The notes below the pieces were generated by a model that was not told the origin of the DNA, did no database searches, and saw only the letters and a list, made by a program, of their open reading frames with translations. Shown here one piece after another: positions 46,691 through 59,062 of a stretch of DNA of 64,000 bases; the stretch's first letter is position 1; every line of letters starts with the position of its first letter. This stretch comes from Toxonevra muliebris (taxonomy: Eukaryota > Arthropoda > Insecta > Diptera > Pallopteridae), in the NCBI GenBank assembly GCA_963691655.1, contig OY829329.1, forward strand, positions 64,412,852 through 64,476,851. The letters run 5' to 3'. Both the position numbers and the translations under genes were made by a program.

Positions 46691-47489
46691 AGGACGTTCG
46701 TGGCGTTTTCATCTTTTCATAATTAGAAAATAATTAAAAACGTTTCAAGCATTTTATTTATTAATTTTCTGGGAATGCCTTAATTTGTGAAATCACTATT
46801 TTTAAAAGTATTTTATAATATTTAGTTGAAATGTTCAAGTTATACTTTTTGACATTTTACTTCTTAATCAGTGTTGCCGATGTTCTCATGTTTGCAAGTG
46901 AAAAATTTTGTTTTTATTTATTTTTATTTTTTTTTTTAAAGTGAAATTTTTTTTAGTTCTTTACTTTTTTATATGGCTTAACTACGATATTTGCCAGTGA
47001 GAATAACCACAAAATATGTAGTACGGTCAGATTAAACGACCTTTTTGGAATCCGATACGATTCTGTTACGATGACACGATAGGTTACTAAACAACAGTTT
47101 GTTTGAAGAAAACTTTACAGTTCAATATTTACACAGAACTGATAATTCCCAAGCACATATTAAAATATTAAAAACGATTACTTATGAGGAATAGTGTTGA
47201 ATTTTGAAACGTTTTCTTTGCTGTTATTTTCACTGACAATTTCATTCATTTGAACATATGAACAGTTTTTTAATTTACCCACTAATTAATTTTGAAAGTA
47301 GTCAAATAAAATGCTTTGACTATTAAAGCTGAAATCGGCTTCACTGTTTTAAACTTAGAGTTTTGTAAATATATTTAGGTGTGCTCGAAACGTCGCTGCT
47401 TGAAGGATTGAAGTCGTATATTTTCAGTTTTTATGTTTGAATGAAAATATATCAAAAAATTGTCTATCAACGATTGCACCGTATTTGAT
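46691..47489. other. AT-rich DNA, nothing recognised
   Basis: No open frame or repeat structure that I can support. Confidence 0.4.
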
Positions 47490-47496
47490 GTGTGCA

Positions 47497-47964
47497 TCAG
47501 GGCTGCCAACTCTTTTTTCCCCATTCCCCCATTTTCCAATTTTTTCTCGCCCATTTCATGTCAAATTCCCCTAATTTTTTTTTTTTTTGGAATAAGTTTT
47601 TTTCTTTAAATAAATGTTTAACAAATAAAGTTGACACCAAAATAGTAGTTGACAACCTATTTCCAAAAGCTTTTTTGTTTATATTAATTTGGGAAAAAAC
47701 TTGTTCTACACTAGATGTAGAATGAGGTAAAGAAAAAATGTACCACACAAGTTTTGTTAGCAAAAATCTTCCGTTTTTCATATTTAAAATTTCAGACCAA
47801 TACTCAATAGTGCTGGATATATTTATCGCTATAGCTTTTAGTGATCTATACATGTTATCGTTAGTAATAATTTCCGATTCGGATATAACATATGGAAAAA
47901 GACGCACCAAAGGAACAATAGCATTGTAAGTACGTGAAATTGACGCACCAAAACGCTGGGACAC
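47497..47964 (-). pseudogene. hAT transposase C-terminal (dimerisation) fragment
   Basis: Of 155 codons, the middle reads LTKLVWYIFSLPHSTSSVEQ, VFSQININKKAFGNRLSTTI. This fits the hATC pattern (a P-x-S-S-x-x-x-E-x-x-F-S core followed by RLS). The DDE catalytic region and zinc finger are absent, and the last part runs into the terminal repeat. It is non-functional. Confidence 0.75.
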
Positions 47965-48355
47965 GTCAACTTAATTTTAGATCGCAGAATCTAGTGGTAA
48001 ACTAAGTTTTTAAAGATTAGATCAAAATCAAGGAATATGTCATTTTTAAGTTTTTCAAGCAATTTTTCGATTATATTTTAGGGAAAAGACATTGAAATCT
48101 CTTTTGAAATTACTTTATTTATTGTTTATTTGTCAAAATTTAAATCTAACAATGATGGCGGTCATTTTCAAGTAGATAAAATTCATTTATTTTTAATTTA
48201 ATTTAATTTTGTGCATTTTCCGTAATTTTTTCGAATTAAATTCAACCCAAAACATTGTTTTAAAATTCCCCCAAATATTGGAGTCATTCCCCCATTACCC
48301 CAGAGCTTCGCTATTCCCCCGAAATGGGGGAATTTCCCCCGAGTTGGCAAACCTG
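47498..48355 (-). mobile_element. hAT element, internally deleted, 858 bp
   Basis: The ends are CAGGGCTGCCAACTC (left) and CAGGTTTGCCAACTC (complement, right). 8-bp flanks GTGTGCAT (47490-47497) and GTATGTAT (48356-48363) agree at six positions. Subterminal ATTCCCC/GGGGGAA clusters lie at both ends. A minus-strand frame from 47964 encodes the hAT C-terminal dimerisation region. Confidence 0.82.
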
Positions 48356-48363
48356 GTATGTAT

Positions 48364-49320
48364 ACGCAATCTGTCAAGTATATGCTCAGTTTTTTTTTTT
48401 TGGATTGCGACGAGTAAACATCGTAACAAAACTGTTTTGCCGACGGCAAATAGTTGTTCACATTCTGAAAATTACGGAGAAATGAATTTTGACGGTGCAT
48501 GTTTGACGAGTGTATACGCAACCGTCCGTCATTGTTGGTTATGCTTGAAACTGAATTTGATGTGTGTATACCCCATTTAAAAGCTACTCACTTATGTTTC
48601 AATCGACTTCTAACAAGTAATGAAGCTGACGAATCGAATATGCTTTATTTTTAGAATTTTTCTATTAGAACTCTTTTATATTGAATTTGTTTTATGTACG
48701 TTCACGTTTAAGTTTACTATTCTCAATTTTTATATTTGTATGAAAATACAAAAACAATCTTTTTTTTTGCCAATGAGAATTACTCGTTTGAGTTCTAATC
48801 GATTTTTAGCAAGTACTCCAACGCATTTTATTTTTAAAATTTTTAGTCTAGAAACTTATGTAAATTTATTTTATTTTATGAACCTATTTTTATATGTCAA
48901 TCGAAATTTCCAAAAGTTCTACATTTGAAATAATCGGACACTTTTCCTTTCCTTCATGTTTTCACCTTATTAAATCTCAGAAAATAATAAACAAAAAAGT
49001 CTACGGATCTGAACCAATCTCTCTGAAAAAAAGCATTCTCCTTACAATTTCAACCACCTTGAGAATTTGTTTTCAAACAATTAAATTGAAAAATTCAATT
49101 TCAATGCACTGTTTTCAAAACGAACACGCGGGAGTTATGTTTTCTAATAATTTAATAATAAAAGAGTGCTATAAATTTATGTACTTATTTAAATGCTTAA
49201 TAATACTACGTAATTATTTTCAACTTGACTTGATAATTCGAAACAATAATATTGAAACTAAAATTCTGTATCTAAGAAAAAATCGAATTCAAAATTCAAA
49301 AATAAAGAAAAATTGAACAA
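48364..49320. other. AT-rich DNA with two overlapping long frames, unassigned
   Basis: + strand frames of 102 codons (48620-48928) and 140 codons (48894-49316) overlap in different frames. They have no motif that I recognise, no splice context and a composition driven by T and A. A diverged repeat (AATCGACTTCTAACAAGT at about 48601 and AATCGATTTTTAGCAAGT at about 48799) may explain part of the region. Confidence 0.3.
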
Positions 49321-51680
49321 CAATCATGACGATGTCTATATGAAAAAAAAAAATCGATTGATCACTGCACTCCTATTAAAAAAATTTAAATTAAAATTTA
49401 AAAATTGAATTATATTCAATATGCTGGGATAAAATGAAAAATTAAAGGTATATTTATATGTAAAACAAAAACTATAAATTAAAAATTAAAAAAAAACTTA
49501 TTTCAAATTAAGTGACAAACCAATTCGCTAAACACTTACAATGTATTGTAAATTTTTAAGTATTTTTACAAAATACGCTCAGAAATGCCTTAAAAAAAAA
49601 CGATAAAAAACAAGAAGAAGTAAAAAGAACCCAGCATACGAATTTAAGATTACAACTACTTGAAAGAATGTATGAAAATTGTAGTCAAAAAAATATACAA
49701 CTACAATTTCCTATTACTACAAACGCACTATATTGAAAACGTTACCAGATTTACTAGAAAAAATAAAACAAAACAACAACAAATTTGAAAAACTGTACTG
49801 AATTAAAATTAAAATTAAGTGGGAATTTCAAAAACAAAAAAGAAAAAAAAAAAATATTATTAAAATTTAATAATAAATTAGAAAAGTAATACAGTGAATA
49901 TAGAGCCGCCAATGAAATGAATCCAATGAAATGAAAATATTTTATTTTCAAATATTTCATTTATAAACTAATATTAAAAAAAAAAAAAAAGAATACAAAA
50001 TTTAACTGAAGATTCGTAATGTAAATGAGCTCCCTTTCTCTCCCTTGAAAATTAAAAAAAAAAGAAACTATACGAGAAAAATGATAAAACAAAACACAAA
50101 ATAGGAAAAGAATATTTAAATTGCCTAAATTCTTAAATTTAATTATATTAATTTAAATCAAACGAAAACAAAACAAAAAAACAAAAACATATTTTTATGC
50201 ATAAAACCTAAAAATCACTTCAAAATTTCGTGTAAACGTTTGTAACTCTTTGTAAAAACTAAAACCACAACAAATAAACCAAAAAATATGATAAATAAAT
50301 TTTAAGTAAATTAATGTAAAAATTAGAACAAAAACAATACAAAAAAGAAACAAAAAATTAAAACAAATTGATTAGATAATTACAAAAAATTACTTTTTAA
50401 TATAAGCTTATATTCCAAAAAATATAATTAAAAAAAAAACACAAAAATAATAATTAATTATCATCCAAAAGAAAGAAAAAATAAAGTAAATAGTTACGAA
50501 AACCAAAAATAATAAACAAATTCACAAAAAAAAAAAAAAAAAAAAAAACACAACAACAACCAAACACACAAAGCAAACATCCGTAAAAAATAAATTTCAT
50601 TAAATGACGTTATTTAAACAAATTATAATTAATTTAATCTACAAAAACAAACCAAAACTAAAAAAAAAACAAACAAATCATATGCAAATTTACTATAGCG
50701 AATTTTGCATTAAATTTATAAAAATTAATTAATTTAAAGCGTACGTAATAAACCAACCAAAAACAAAAAACATAAATCCTCAAAAAAAAAAAAACAACAC
50801 ATGATATGATAATGAAAAACTATTCAAAATTTCCACATACACACACACACACCACACAATTTTGATAGAAAAAATACTTAACCGTATTTAAATTTAAATA
50901 AATAAAAAAATTTAACTCAAATAAATTTAGCAAAAAAAAAAACAAAAACTTAAAAAATAATAACAAAAAATTCTTTTTCAGCTATTTTCATAATTGCAAT
51001 TATTTTTTTAGCATTGAACCAAAACAAAACAAAAAAATATATATGAAAATACCAAAAAAAAAAAAAAAAAAATAGGCACTAATAAATAATTAATTGATAA
51101 ATTAAAAACAAACAACAACAAATATTTTAACATATTGTTAATCATATGAAGTATTTTTATTATTAAATGTAAAAGTGAAATTTCATTATTTTCATTTTCC
51201 AATTTAACTTATTCTTTTCAAGTCTTTCATATTTTTTTTTTACATTTTTTCACTTTTTTCATTTTTTTTTATTTCTTCACCCTTTTTGTGTTTGCATTTT
51301 GTTTCATACTTACTTAAATAATTTTTATAAATTATTTTTTAATATTTTTAGCAAAACCAATTTCTAAATGAATCATTTTCATTATCTCAACTCTTTGCAA
51401 ATATTGTTTTTGTTGTTGTATATTTTTGTTAATCTCTACAGCTTGGTTATTGTTGTATTCCAAATATGTTATTATAACCAAAAATGAAAAATGAAAGAAA
51501 AAACCAAAAAAAAAAAAAAAACAACAAAAAAAAAACAAATAAATAAAGTATATAAAATACAAAATAATTTCGAAGTTTTTAATCACTTATTTATGAACCT
51601 ACTTAATTTTTTTTTTTTTTTTTGAAACTACAAAAGAAGTATTTAAGAATACAGCATTCATTGTATTATATCCTGTGTTC
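49321..51680. other. Extremely A-rich tract, no gene
   Basis: More than 2 kb in which one strand is dominated by A runs separated by C or T, including an uninterrupted A run at about 50526-50548. It resembles the A-rich DNA at 42480-43500. It may be 3' UTR-like or intergenic. Confidence 0.5.
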
Positions 51681-51689
51681 CCTTTTGCT

Positions 51690-53270
51690 ATTCTTTAAAT
51701 CTACCAAACTTATTAAAAAATCTTAGCAGATACTGCGGGGTTAAAGAGCTCAAGTGTTCGTCTGTCAAAACTCCAGTACGAAATATGCTTACTCTGATCT
51801 GGCAGAAAGCGGGGCAAACACTAAAAAAGTGGTCCGCCGTCTCTTCACTTTCTTCCTCTAAACCACAGGAAGCACAAAGGCACTTGCTCGCAGGCCAATC
51901 ATATTAAAATGTTTGGCTCAAGAGAAGTGGCCTGTGTAGAATCTCATTTGCTGTCTACAGACGCTTCGAGATAACAGGTAACATGGTCTAAAGCCTCTCA
52001 GTTCCTGCCATTTACGATTGTGGGTCAAATCGACCCACATATTAATGGTGGTCTTGATGGCTGTAGACGACAAAGAGAGTACAGTTTCTGGACCCAGGAA
52101 ACCAGTTTCCGAACCCTTTCTGGCCAGAAGATCAGCAGATTCATTTTCTGAAATTCTTGAGTTTCTAGGAACCTATATCAACAGCCAGCATTTACAATGC
52201 ATAACCAGTTTAGACATGGTTAGAGGATTAAGTAAGGATTTAAGCTCGGCCTGATTATCATTAAAAACACATATACTCCTTTCTCTCCAACCCTTATCAA
52301 TGTCATGGTCCATTGTCTTGATGATTGCAAAAATTTCTGCTTAAAAAACAGAAGCATACAACTCAAGAGAGAAGTGAAGGTGCACTCCATAATTTTCAAT
52401 GAAGACCCCAGAACCCGAACCGAATTTCGTTTTGGAGACGTCAGTGAAAATGCGGCCCAGGTTCCGGCATAAATCAAGTTTGAACCTCTGGAATTTGTAT
52501 TGTATAGCGCTGTTTTAAAACTAGAATTGTTGGCATTGTATCGGATGGCATTGATAGAACTGTTAGATCCAAATCAGTATCTTCAACAATGTCACCAATA
52601 TCCCAGCAAGTGTCATACCAATACCCATTACGTTTGACCTTACAGATTACTTTGACAGCCTCTCCTTTAGCAAAAATATCAAGGCGTGGTATATTGAGCA
52701 ATGCATCCCAAGATGGGCCTGGTGTTGTGGGAAAAGCTTCCGTACAACAAATGTCCACAGTGTTTTGAAGTTTGGCAAGAGTTTTCCTAACGATGTCAAC
52801 ATTAATTCTACTCCACCAGACTATGGATGCATAGGTGATGATGGATTTAATCATAGCCTTATAAAGCCATAAGACTTTATAAGGTGATAGACCCCGTGTT
52901 TTGCCAAAAATAGTCGTACATTGACAAAAAGCTGCCAGTGCCTTGGATATCTTTAGCTCAACATGAGAACGACGCCATAGAAGTTTACTATCTAGAATGA
53001 ATCGTAGATATTTCATTTCATGGGATAGCGAAATAGTGATTCCTCAGAGTACTGGTAAAATGAGACCATCAATTTTCCTTCTCCTGGTGAAAAGGATAAT
53101 ACCAGTTTTAAGAGGGTTAACCGATAGCCCGTTTGAACAACACCAACAGTCAATTATATTCAGAGCGTCAGTTTGGGCCTTCCTACAAATATACCCGACC
53201 GATTGGCCTGAGATTAAGCAGGCAACATACTTCTCTAAACTTTGCCTAATTCTCCTTTTTTGGATTTCTT
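51690..53270 (-). pseudogene. Non-LTR retrotransposon remnant: RT end, RNase H and Cys/His tail
   Basis: Reading the minus strand from 53270, the RT palm/thumb comes first (GLSVNPLKTGIILFTRRRKI, then MKYLRFILDSKLLW and TRGLSPYKVLWLYKAMIKSI, followed by YASIVWW). A degraded RNase H region follows: FNDNQAELKSL near 52250 and RISENESADLLARKGSE near 52120. A C-terminal Cys/His segment is last (LCASCGLEEESEETADHFF). RNase H after RT is found in I, R1, LOA and related clades and excludes simple Jockey elements. It is 5'-truncated, with frameshifts and stops. Confidence 0.8.
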
Positions 53271-53491
53271 GATTTTTTTGCTTGATTAACTTTCCTAGAT
53301 TTTTAAATTCATATGTTTTCTATAATCCAAGAAACAAGAATATTATTTAGATTCCAGGGTATTTTATTGTGGCTCGTGTCGATAGGTTGGTTAAAAAATT
53401 CCTACAAGTCTTTTCTCTCTGACTCTAAGCAATTAAGAGAAGGAAAAAGTATTCAAGTTCCCGATTTTCTTTTTCCACCGGTTAATATTAA

Positions 53492-53595
53492 CCCAGTAAT
53501 GCCTAGCGGTACCATATGGCACCTTGTCGGTGTGCCAAGTTACTCAAGTTATTTTCTTGATCCATCTACTTTGGTTTCCCCTAATCCTTAATGGG
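53492..53595. mobile_element. piggyBac-like MITE, copy B (104 bp)
   Basis: TTAA on both sides (53488-53491 and 53596-53599) with CCCAGTAATGCCTAGCGGTA at the left and TCCTTAATGGG at the right. It matches copy A at 24095 over most of its length, including CAAGTTA and ATCTACTTTGGTT. It is one of the shortest members of the TTAA-type repeats in this window. Confidence 0.75.
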
Positions 53596-53982
53596 TTAAT
53601 AACTATCGATAGTTCATAATGCAGGTCACAACATGCTGCAGTCCAGGTTCAAGGGCCTTCATTTAAGGAATTCAACCATTTTTCATGCAAAATCTAATTT
53701 CCCTTACAATTGTTGTGTTTACTAGCGGATACAGAGATTTCCTAAGAATAACAAACAGAATGTTTGAAATTTTAGTCGGCAAGGGGGAGGGATGAAGTTA
53801 ATTAGTGGTTGTGACCAAGTGCTTTTGTTTCATACATAGAAAAAAAAAAGAACCAAAATAATTTCTACTTTTGTTTTATACGTTAAGAAAACAAAAAACA
53901 AAAATTTTCTTTTTTATTTTTAGCTATCAAAAAAAAAATAAACAACTTTCTCAATAATAAAACAAATAAACGAGCCGGCAAA

Positions 53983-54597
53983 ATGCTGAAACCAAAATCA
54001 GACACCTACGCCTGGTTTAAGATGAATCCAAATTTACCAACACCGAAATCAACGACCCATGAAAGTCTTGAGCAAGGTACAAGCAAACAAGCAAAAGTTC
54101 GAATTATCGCCAGGAAAGAATTAAATTTTCAATCGTATCCGATGAATGAGTAAGCGCTCATCATATGTATATTTTTGAATACTGTTAACAATTGTTAGCA
54201 ATCATTGATAATTTCTTCTATTTAGCTTTCGTTTTGATGTAATGAAATATGTTAGACCGAAAGATCAACAGTTTAGTACATCATATTCACGCGATTATTC
54301 AAGGCCACATCCATCTGTCTGTCCACCTAAGACAACCTTTAATAATTCACCCGATTGGCTTTTCAATCGTAGATGCTCAAGTGATTTTGCAGCACCATCA
54401 GATATAGTAACCAAGTTTATGGATGATCATTTTTTAAATATATCGGATGCACGTAAAAAAGTAAATTTCTTCAGGCAATTGAGGTAAAAACTTATTAACA
54501 ATTTTGTGGGAAAAATGAAATATGAGTGTGCAAGTTAATGTAAATATTTTTTTTATTTTTTTTTTTTTATAGAAATCAATCTTTCGATTTTGTATGA
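53983..54597 (+). CDS. Small unrecognised gene, three coding exons, 149 residues
   Basis: The exons are 53983-54149, 54226-54483 and 54573-54597. The introns are 76 and 89 nt with GT-AG borders (donors GTAAGC and GTAAAA) and phases 2/2. The start CAAAATG fits the fly initiation context. The protein opens MLKPKSDTYAWFKMNPNLPT, continues KSTTHESLEQG and KVRIIARKELNFQSYPMND, then FRFDVMKYVRPKDQQF and SYSRDYSRPHPSVCPPKTTF, with NSPDWLFNRRCSSDFAAPSD and ISDARKKVNFFRQLR, ending NQSFDFV. It has no signal peptide, membrane segment or repeat. It is basic, with many Tyr, Pro and Arg. I do not recognise the family. Short basic proteins of this look are common among sperm-tail and axoneme components, but that is only an impression. 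Confidence 0.75.
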
Positions 54598-57500
54598 GGA
54601 TGCCAAAATATTGATGGTTTGTGAGTCGAGATAATAGCGCGTGCAATATTTAAGAAACCTATGCGAAAATGTTTAAACTGTGGTTCCGATTCTGCGAAAT
54701 CAATAATTGCATATTGCATATATATATGTAAACTATCAAAATTTCTTGCTAAATTAGAAATTTGTTTAATTTTTCCGAGATGAAAATTCAATTTTTCGCA
54801 GTGTATGCTTGTTAGCAATTGTGTGGAAAAGAATTATTTTGGTGTGTGTCTAGAATATGTAAAGTATTTGCTATAAAAATAATGTGCTTCTCTTCGTTGT
54901 TTGTAATAGGGTGACACAAATACTAAAAATTATGGTGCATCCATTTTTGAAAATATTTAATTAAAATTTATTGTTTGAAATTTATTCCATCCATTCACTT
55001 GAAATCACGAGAAATTTAACCCAGTATTAAAATTTTAAAATTCTCACATTTTTGTTTGTTGTTGCCCAAATTCATTAAGAAAAAAGTGGGTATAGTAGAC
55101 AAAGAGTTGTATGCAAAAATTACAACTACAAAAGCACATGCTGGAGAGATCAAGAGTAAAAGTACATTAGAGAATGTGTTGTATGTAAAGATTACAACAA
55201 CAAAAAATATGCACAAGAAATACGTATATGGAGAGAGCCATCTCTCTTCGGAAATCCCGTTGGTAATGCAGTGCTGCACTGGTTTTCGCTCAGTTACACA
55301 CCATCCAAGGCGGATTTAACATGGTGGTAGCAGCACTACAACAAGTACAACGTAACAATAACAACACGCTACTTTGTTGTTGCTAAAATTGCTATCGTAA
55401 TTGTCAAAAACACAGGAACAAATGCATGGAAAACAAAACAAACAAAAAAAGATTTTGACTGTTAAGATTATCTTTATATAAAAAAAACTAGAGAAAAAGA
55501 AGACAGAGCGGACGCTGCTATCACCTGTTATAATTTCGCCATGACACCATCTTTCATTATACGAGTTGCTTCATTTTCATCAATCAAAGAGGCACGGCAG
55601 AGTGATGAGTTGACATCGGTTTTTTATGAAAATTTCATTGACGCATAATCGTTTTCGAAAATAAAGTGTACATACTTTAATTTGACTATGTATATTTTAA
55701 TGTAATAAGAAATGGATGTCATTAAGGTATAATTTAGTTATAGTACACTTAATTTTTATCTATCAGTATGCGACATATATTTAGCTCTCTCTTGTATATT
55801 TTTGCATGTAAATCCGATATCTAGTGATGAGTGTACTGCTTTGGAGTATCATCTTGAGGTGAATTTCTCTCTCAGTACTGAATCAAAATGGGTTCTCTTT
55901 CATCTGCTGCTCTCTCAACATATGTATTTGTATGGTTATAGGGCAGTAGTGACCACATACACATGCATATGCATTGGTTGAGTTATTTTTCAGTATAAAT
56001 AAGTTTTGTGCTTTCTCCCTCTCTATTATAATGTGATTTGAATAATTTCATAGGCCAAACCATAGTAAAATAAAGAACTCTCCCCTCTTTAAATGAATCA
56101 AATTTGTGAGATTCACTTGAATTTAATATCAAATGGTTCTCAAAAAAATGATTATCAGAGAATTTATAGCACTCTGGATATGGAATACATTTTTCTCCAA
56201 CTTTTTCGATGACTTTTTTTTGACATATTTTTTGACAATCTGGAGTACTTTAATACTACTCTACTTATTTAACCTACTTGTTTATTTTACTATGGACCAA
56301 ACAACTAAATAGAGAGAGACTTTGAGGTAGCTGTACTTCCATCTTCAGATTTTTATTCAGCAGTATACCAAAGTTCTTCAAAGCTGACAGAACTAGTGAA
56401 ATTTGTTTCAAGGTAAATTTTTTTACGAATCCTAGTGAATCTAAGTTTAGTTCTTAATATTGAATGCAGTTTCCAACAAATAAAGGTAAGTACACAATTT
56501 CAATTACTGTTATCATTGAGGCCCTTGGTCAAATTTAATGTCGAGTCTCTAAAAAGTTTTTTCTAAGTTAAGTTTAAAGCATAGAGGTTTGCTAATGTCA
56601 TCCAGATGACTATTTATAGACAAATTGTTATTTTCTACATTTTCTTATTGAATTGTGCTGCGTATTGAACCAAAGCATTCTTAGCAGCTGTTCAGCTCAT
56701 GCCACGGTTACTATACATAATTTCTATACATAAATTTCCTAAAATATAGAAACATATGACAGGCTGAAAGGAAAAGGGGGATAAAATTTATATAAGAACA
56801 AAAGTGAAATAATTTAGAGTGTCAGTGCAAGAATGGCATTAGTAATACGGTTTAGAGTGAAAATGAAACGCCATAAAAGTAAGAACAAAAATGGTATAAC
56901 AATTCTTTCAGAGCAAGAACAGCAAAGTTTTTTATTCCGTTTTCGCTCTGAATATATTTCGTTTCACTTTTGCTTTGAACATATTTTGCTTCGCTTTTGC
57001 TCTTAAGTAAAATTATTCCACTTTTTTCTGAACGTAGAAGTTATACCACTTTTCCTCTCAGCCTCTCATATATAAGAGCATAAAATGATATACGACTTTA
57101 CAAATTTCATAATTTTTTAATTAAAACACTGTGGTTAATTACAATTTATTCACATACCTGCAGTTAATCTGTCGAAAACACAATTACAATAATAGTTTTT
57201 GGTGGGGAAGAAAACAAACCAAAAATATATATATATATATTTTTTTTTAACTAATATGTATCTAAAACAGACCTAAATATTCATTTCATATGTTTTCTAG
57301 TTTTTAATAGCAAATTCATAGTTTATACTTATAAAGTCACTGCCGCCAAAAATTTGTACACACACCCACACACTGGTAGGTACCTAGTACCATCAGGGTC
57401 ATCATCACCAGAACCAACGCAACGAAGCATCAATAATAAAAACTCTAGCAGCACCATAAACAACAACCACAGCGAAATATCTTGTAAAACATACAAATTT

Positions 57501-59060
57501 CATTTTGTTTTTCTAGTAAAAGTTTATTTATTCTACATTTTGTTTTGTTTTGTTTAAAACAGCTTTGGACGGGGTATTTTAGATTGTAGAAATTATTTTT
57601 AATATTTTTGAAATTTATTTTTAATAAGTATGTAAATATCTATATCAGAAAATCAGTAGGTTAGCGTGAATTTGGGTATGAGTGTAAATAATGACGTCAA
57701 CGACAGATGCTGTCTGACGTTTATGAACATAAACGTAATTGATCTCTTTTCTGACTCTCTCTCCTTTTCATTGTATGCTACACTCGGCAACACTGTGTTT
57801 ACACACCAAAACTACAAAAATTCACATTTCAATTTTGTCAGCAGAGAATTGCCATACGGGAATCTTTAGCATAAGCCCGCAGTTCCAGGCGGAGTAAATG
57901 GTGTGATATCTTATTAACTTTAGGAGGTGTGTGTTTTTAAATTAATTTAATTAAATATTTTTAAATACGTTTCAAAAAAACTCTCACAAACTTATTTCTA
58001 TTCATATATTTATTCTAGGGCAAACCTAAAAATAAGAATCTTCAATAACCGCTGAATAGGAAATTTCAATAAATTTCTAACAAACATACACAAATTCTTT
58101 GTTGAATACTCGCATTGAGTTGTCTGTGTAAATTTTTAGCTAAGAGTTGGCAGTTGCACAAAAATTTAAGCTCACGCGCTATAATATTCATGTTGTTATT
58201 GTGTAATAATTTTTTGGCGAGGTAGGGAGACTTTACAATATGGCGCCAATTTAAAAAAAAAAAAAAAAATTAGAAAACAAAAAATTTAATGCGTTTTTGG
58301 TAAATTTGTTTATTTTCTGAAAATGTTTGTTATGTTTTTCGTTGTATCTGTATTGCTATATACATGGATATGTGTTAATGTGTGCTCGTTATGTGCCCCA
58401 AACCGCAATAATACAAATACCCAAACAAATAAGCACAGTTACAAACATACATACTTACACACTTGCAGGAATACACAAACACACATTGCCATCCGGTACT
58501 TCCGGTTGACATTTGTTTTCCCGTTCATGAAATATTCATAAAAATTGTTATGGAAATGCCCTCAGGTATTTACATTTTACTCGCTCTTTTTTTTTATATA
58601 TTTACGCGCAAAATTTAATTTTCGCAAAGTTGTGAACGTTTAAATAAATTTACAATAGTTGTTTTATTTGTGCAATTTATTTGTTGTGCATTTCTTTTTT
58701 GTGTATTTCTTTATTTACAGTTTTTTGTGTGTTTGTAGCAATTAAAGTATTTACTTTTCGGTTTTTTATTTACTATTATTATTTACTCATTTATCTGTAT
58801 GTATGTACATCAATCAATTGTGCAAGAAGAAAAACCGGCGGATAGTTGTTAATGAATGCCAAACCAATTTTTCTTTTTTTTTTTTTTTTAGTTCAATAAA
58901 TTTCGTTTGAAAATTAAAAAAAATATTGCAAAAATAACAGAATTAATTGCCATTGCCAGGAAAAGAAGTACAAAGTGCAATTAAAATTTGAATGAAATTA
59001 TTTTAAAATTCGAGTCTTGGAGTTGAAAAAAATGTGCAACAGAAATATTATTATATTATA
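54598..59060. other. Intergenic DNA, no gene supported
   Basis: AT-rich. A frame at 57354-57557 begins with a compositionally balanced stretch (YLVPSGSSSPEPTQRSINN) but has no splice partners. GAGTTGTATGCAAAAATTAC near 55107 resembles the start of the tandem unit at 59077 and may be a distant relative. CATAC/CACAC runs occur near 58440. Confidence 0.4.
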
Positions 59061-59062
59061 GA

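Noticed and set aside
48620..49316. Two overlapping frames of 102 and 140 codons
   Set aside because: The composition follows the local T/A bias, there is no recognised motif, the frames clash, and part of the region is a diverged repeat.
50526..50548. Long A run as a possible retroposed poly(A) tail
   Set aside because: The entire surrounding 2 kb is A-rich and no target duplication or element body was found.
57354..57557. Frame with a Ser/Pro/Asn-rich start that looks exon-like
   Set aside because: No acceptor/donor pair in phase and no partner exons nearby.
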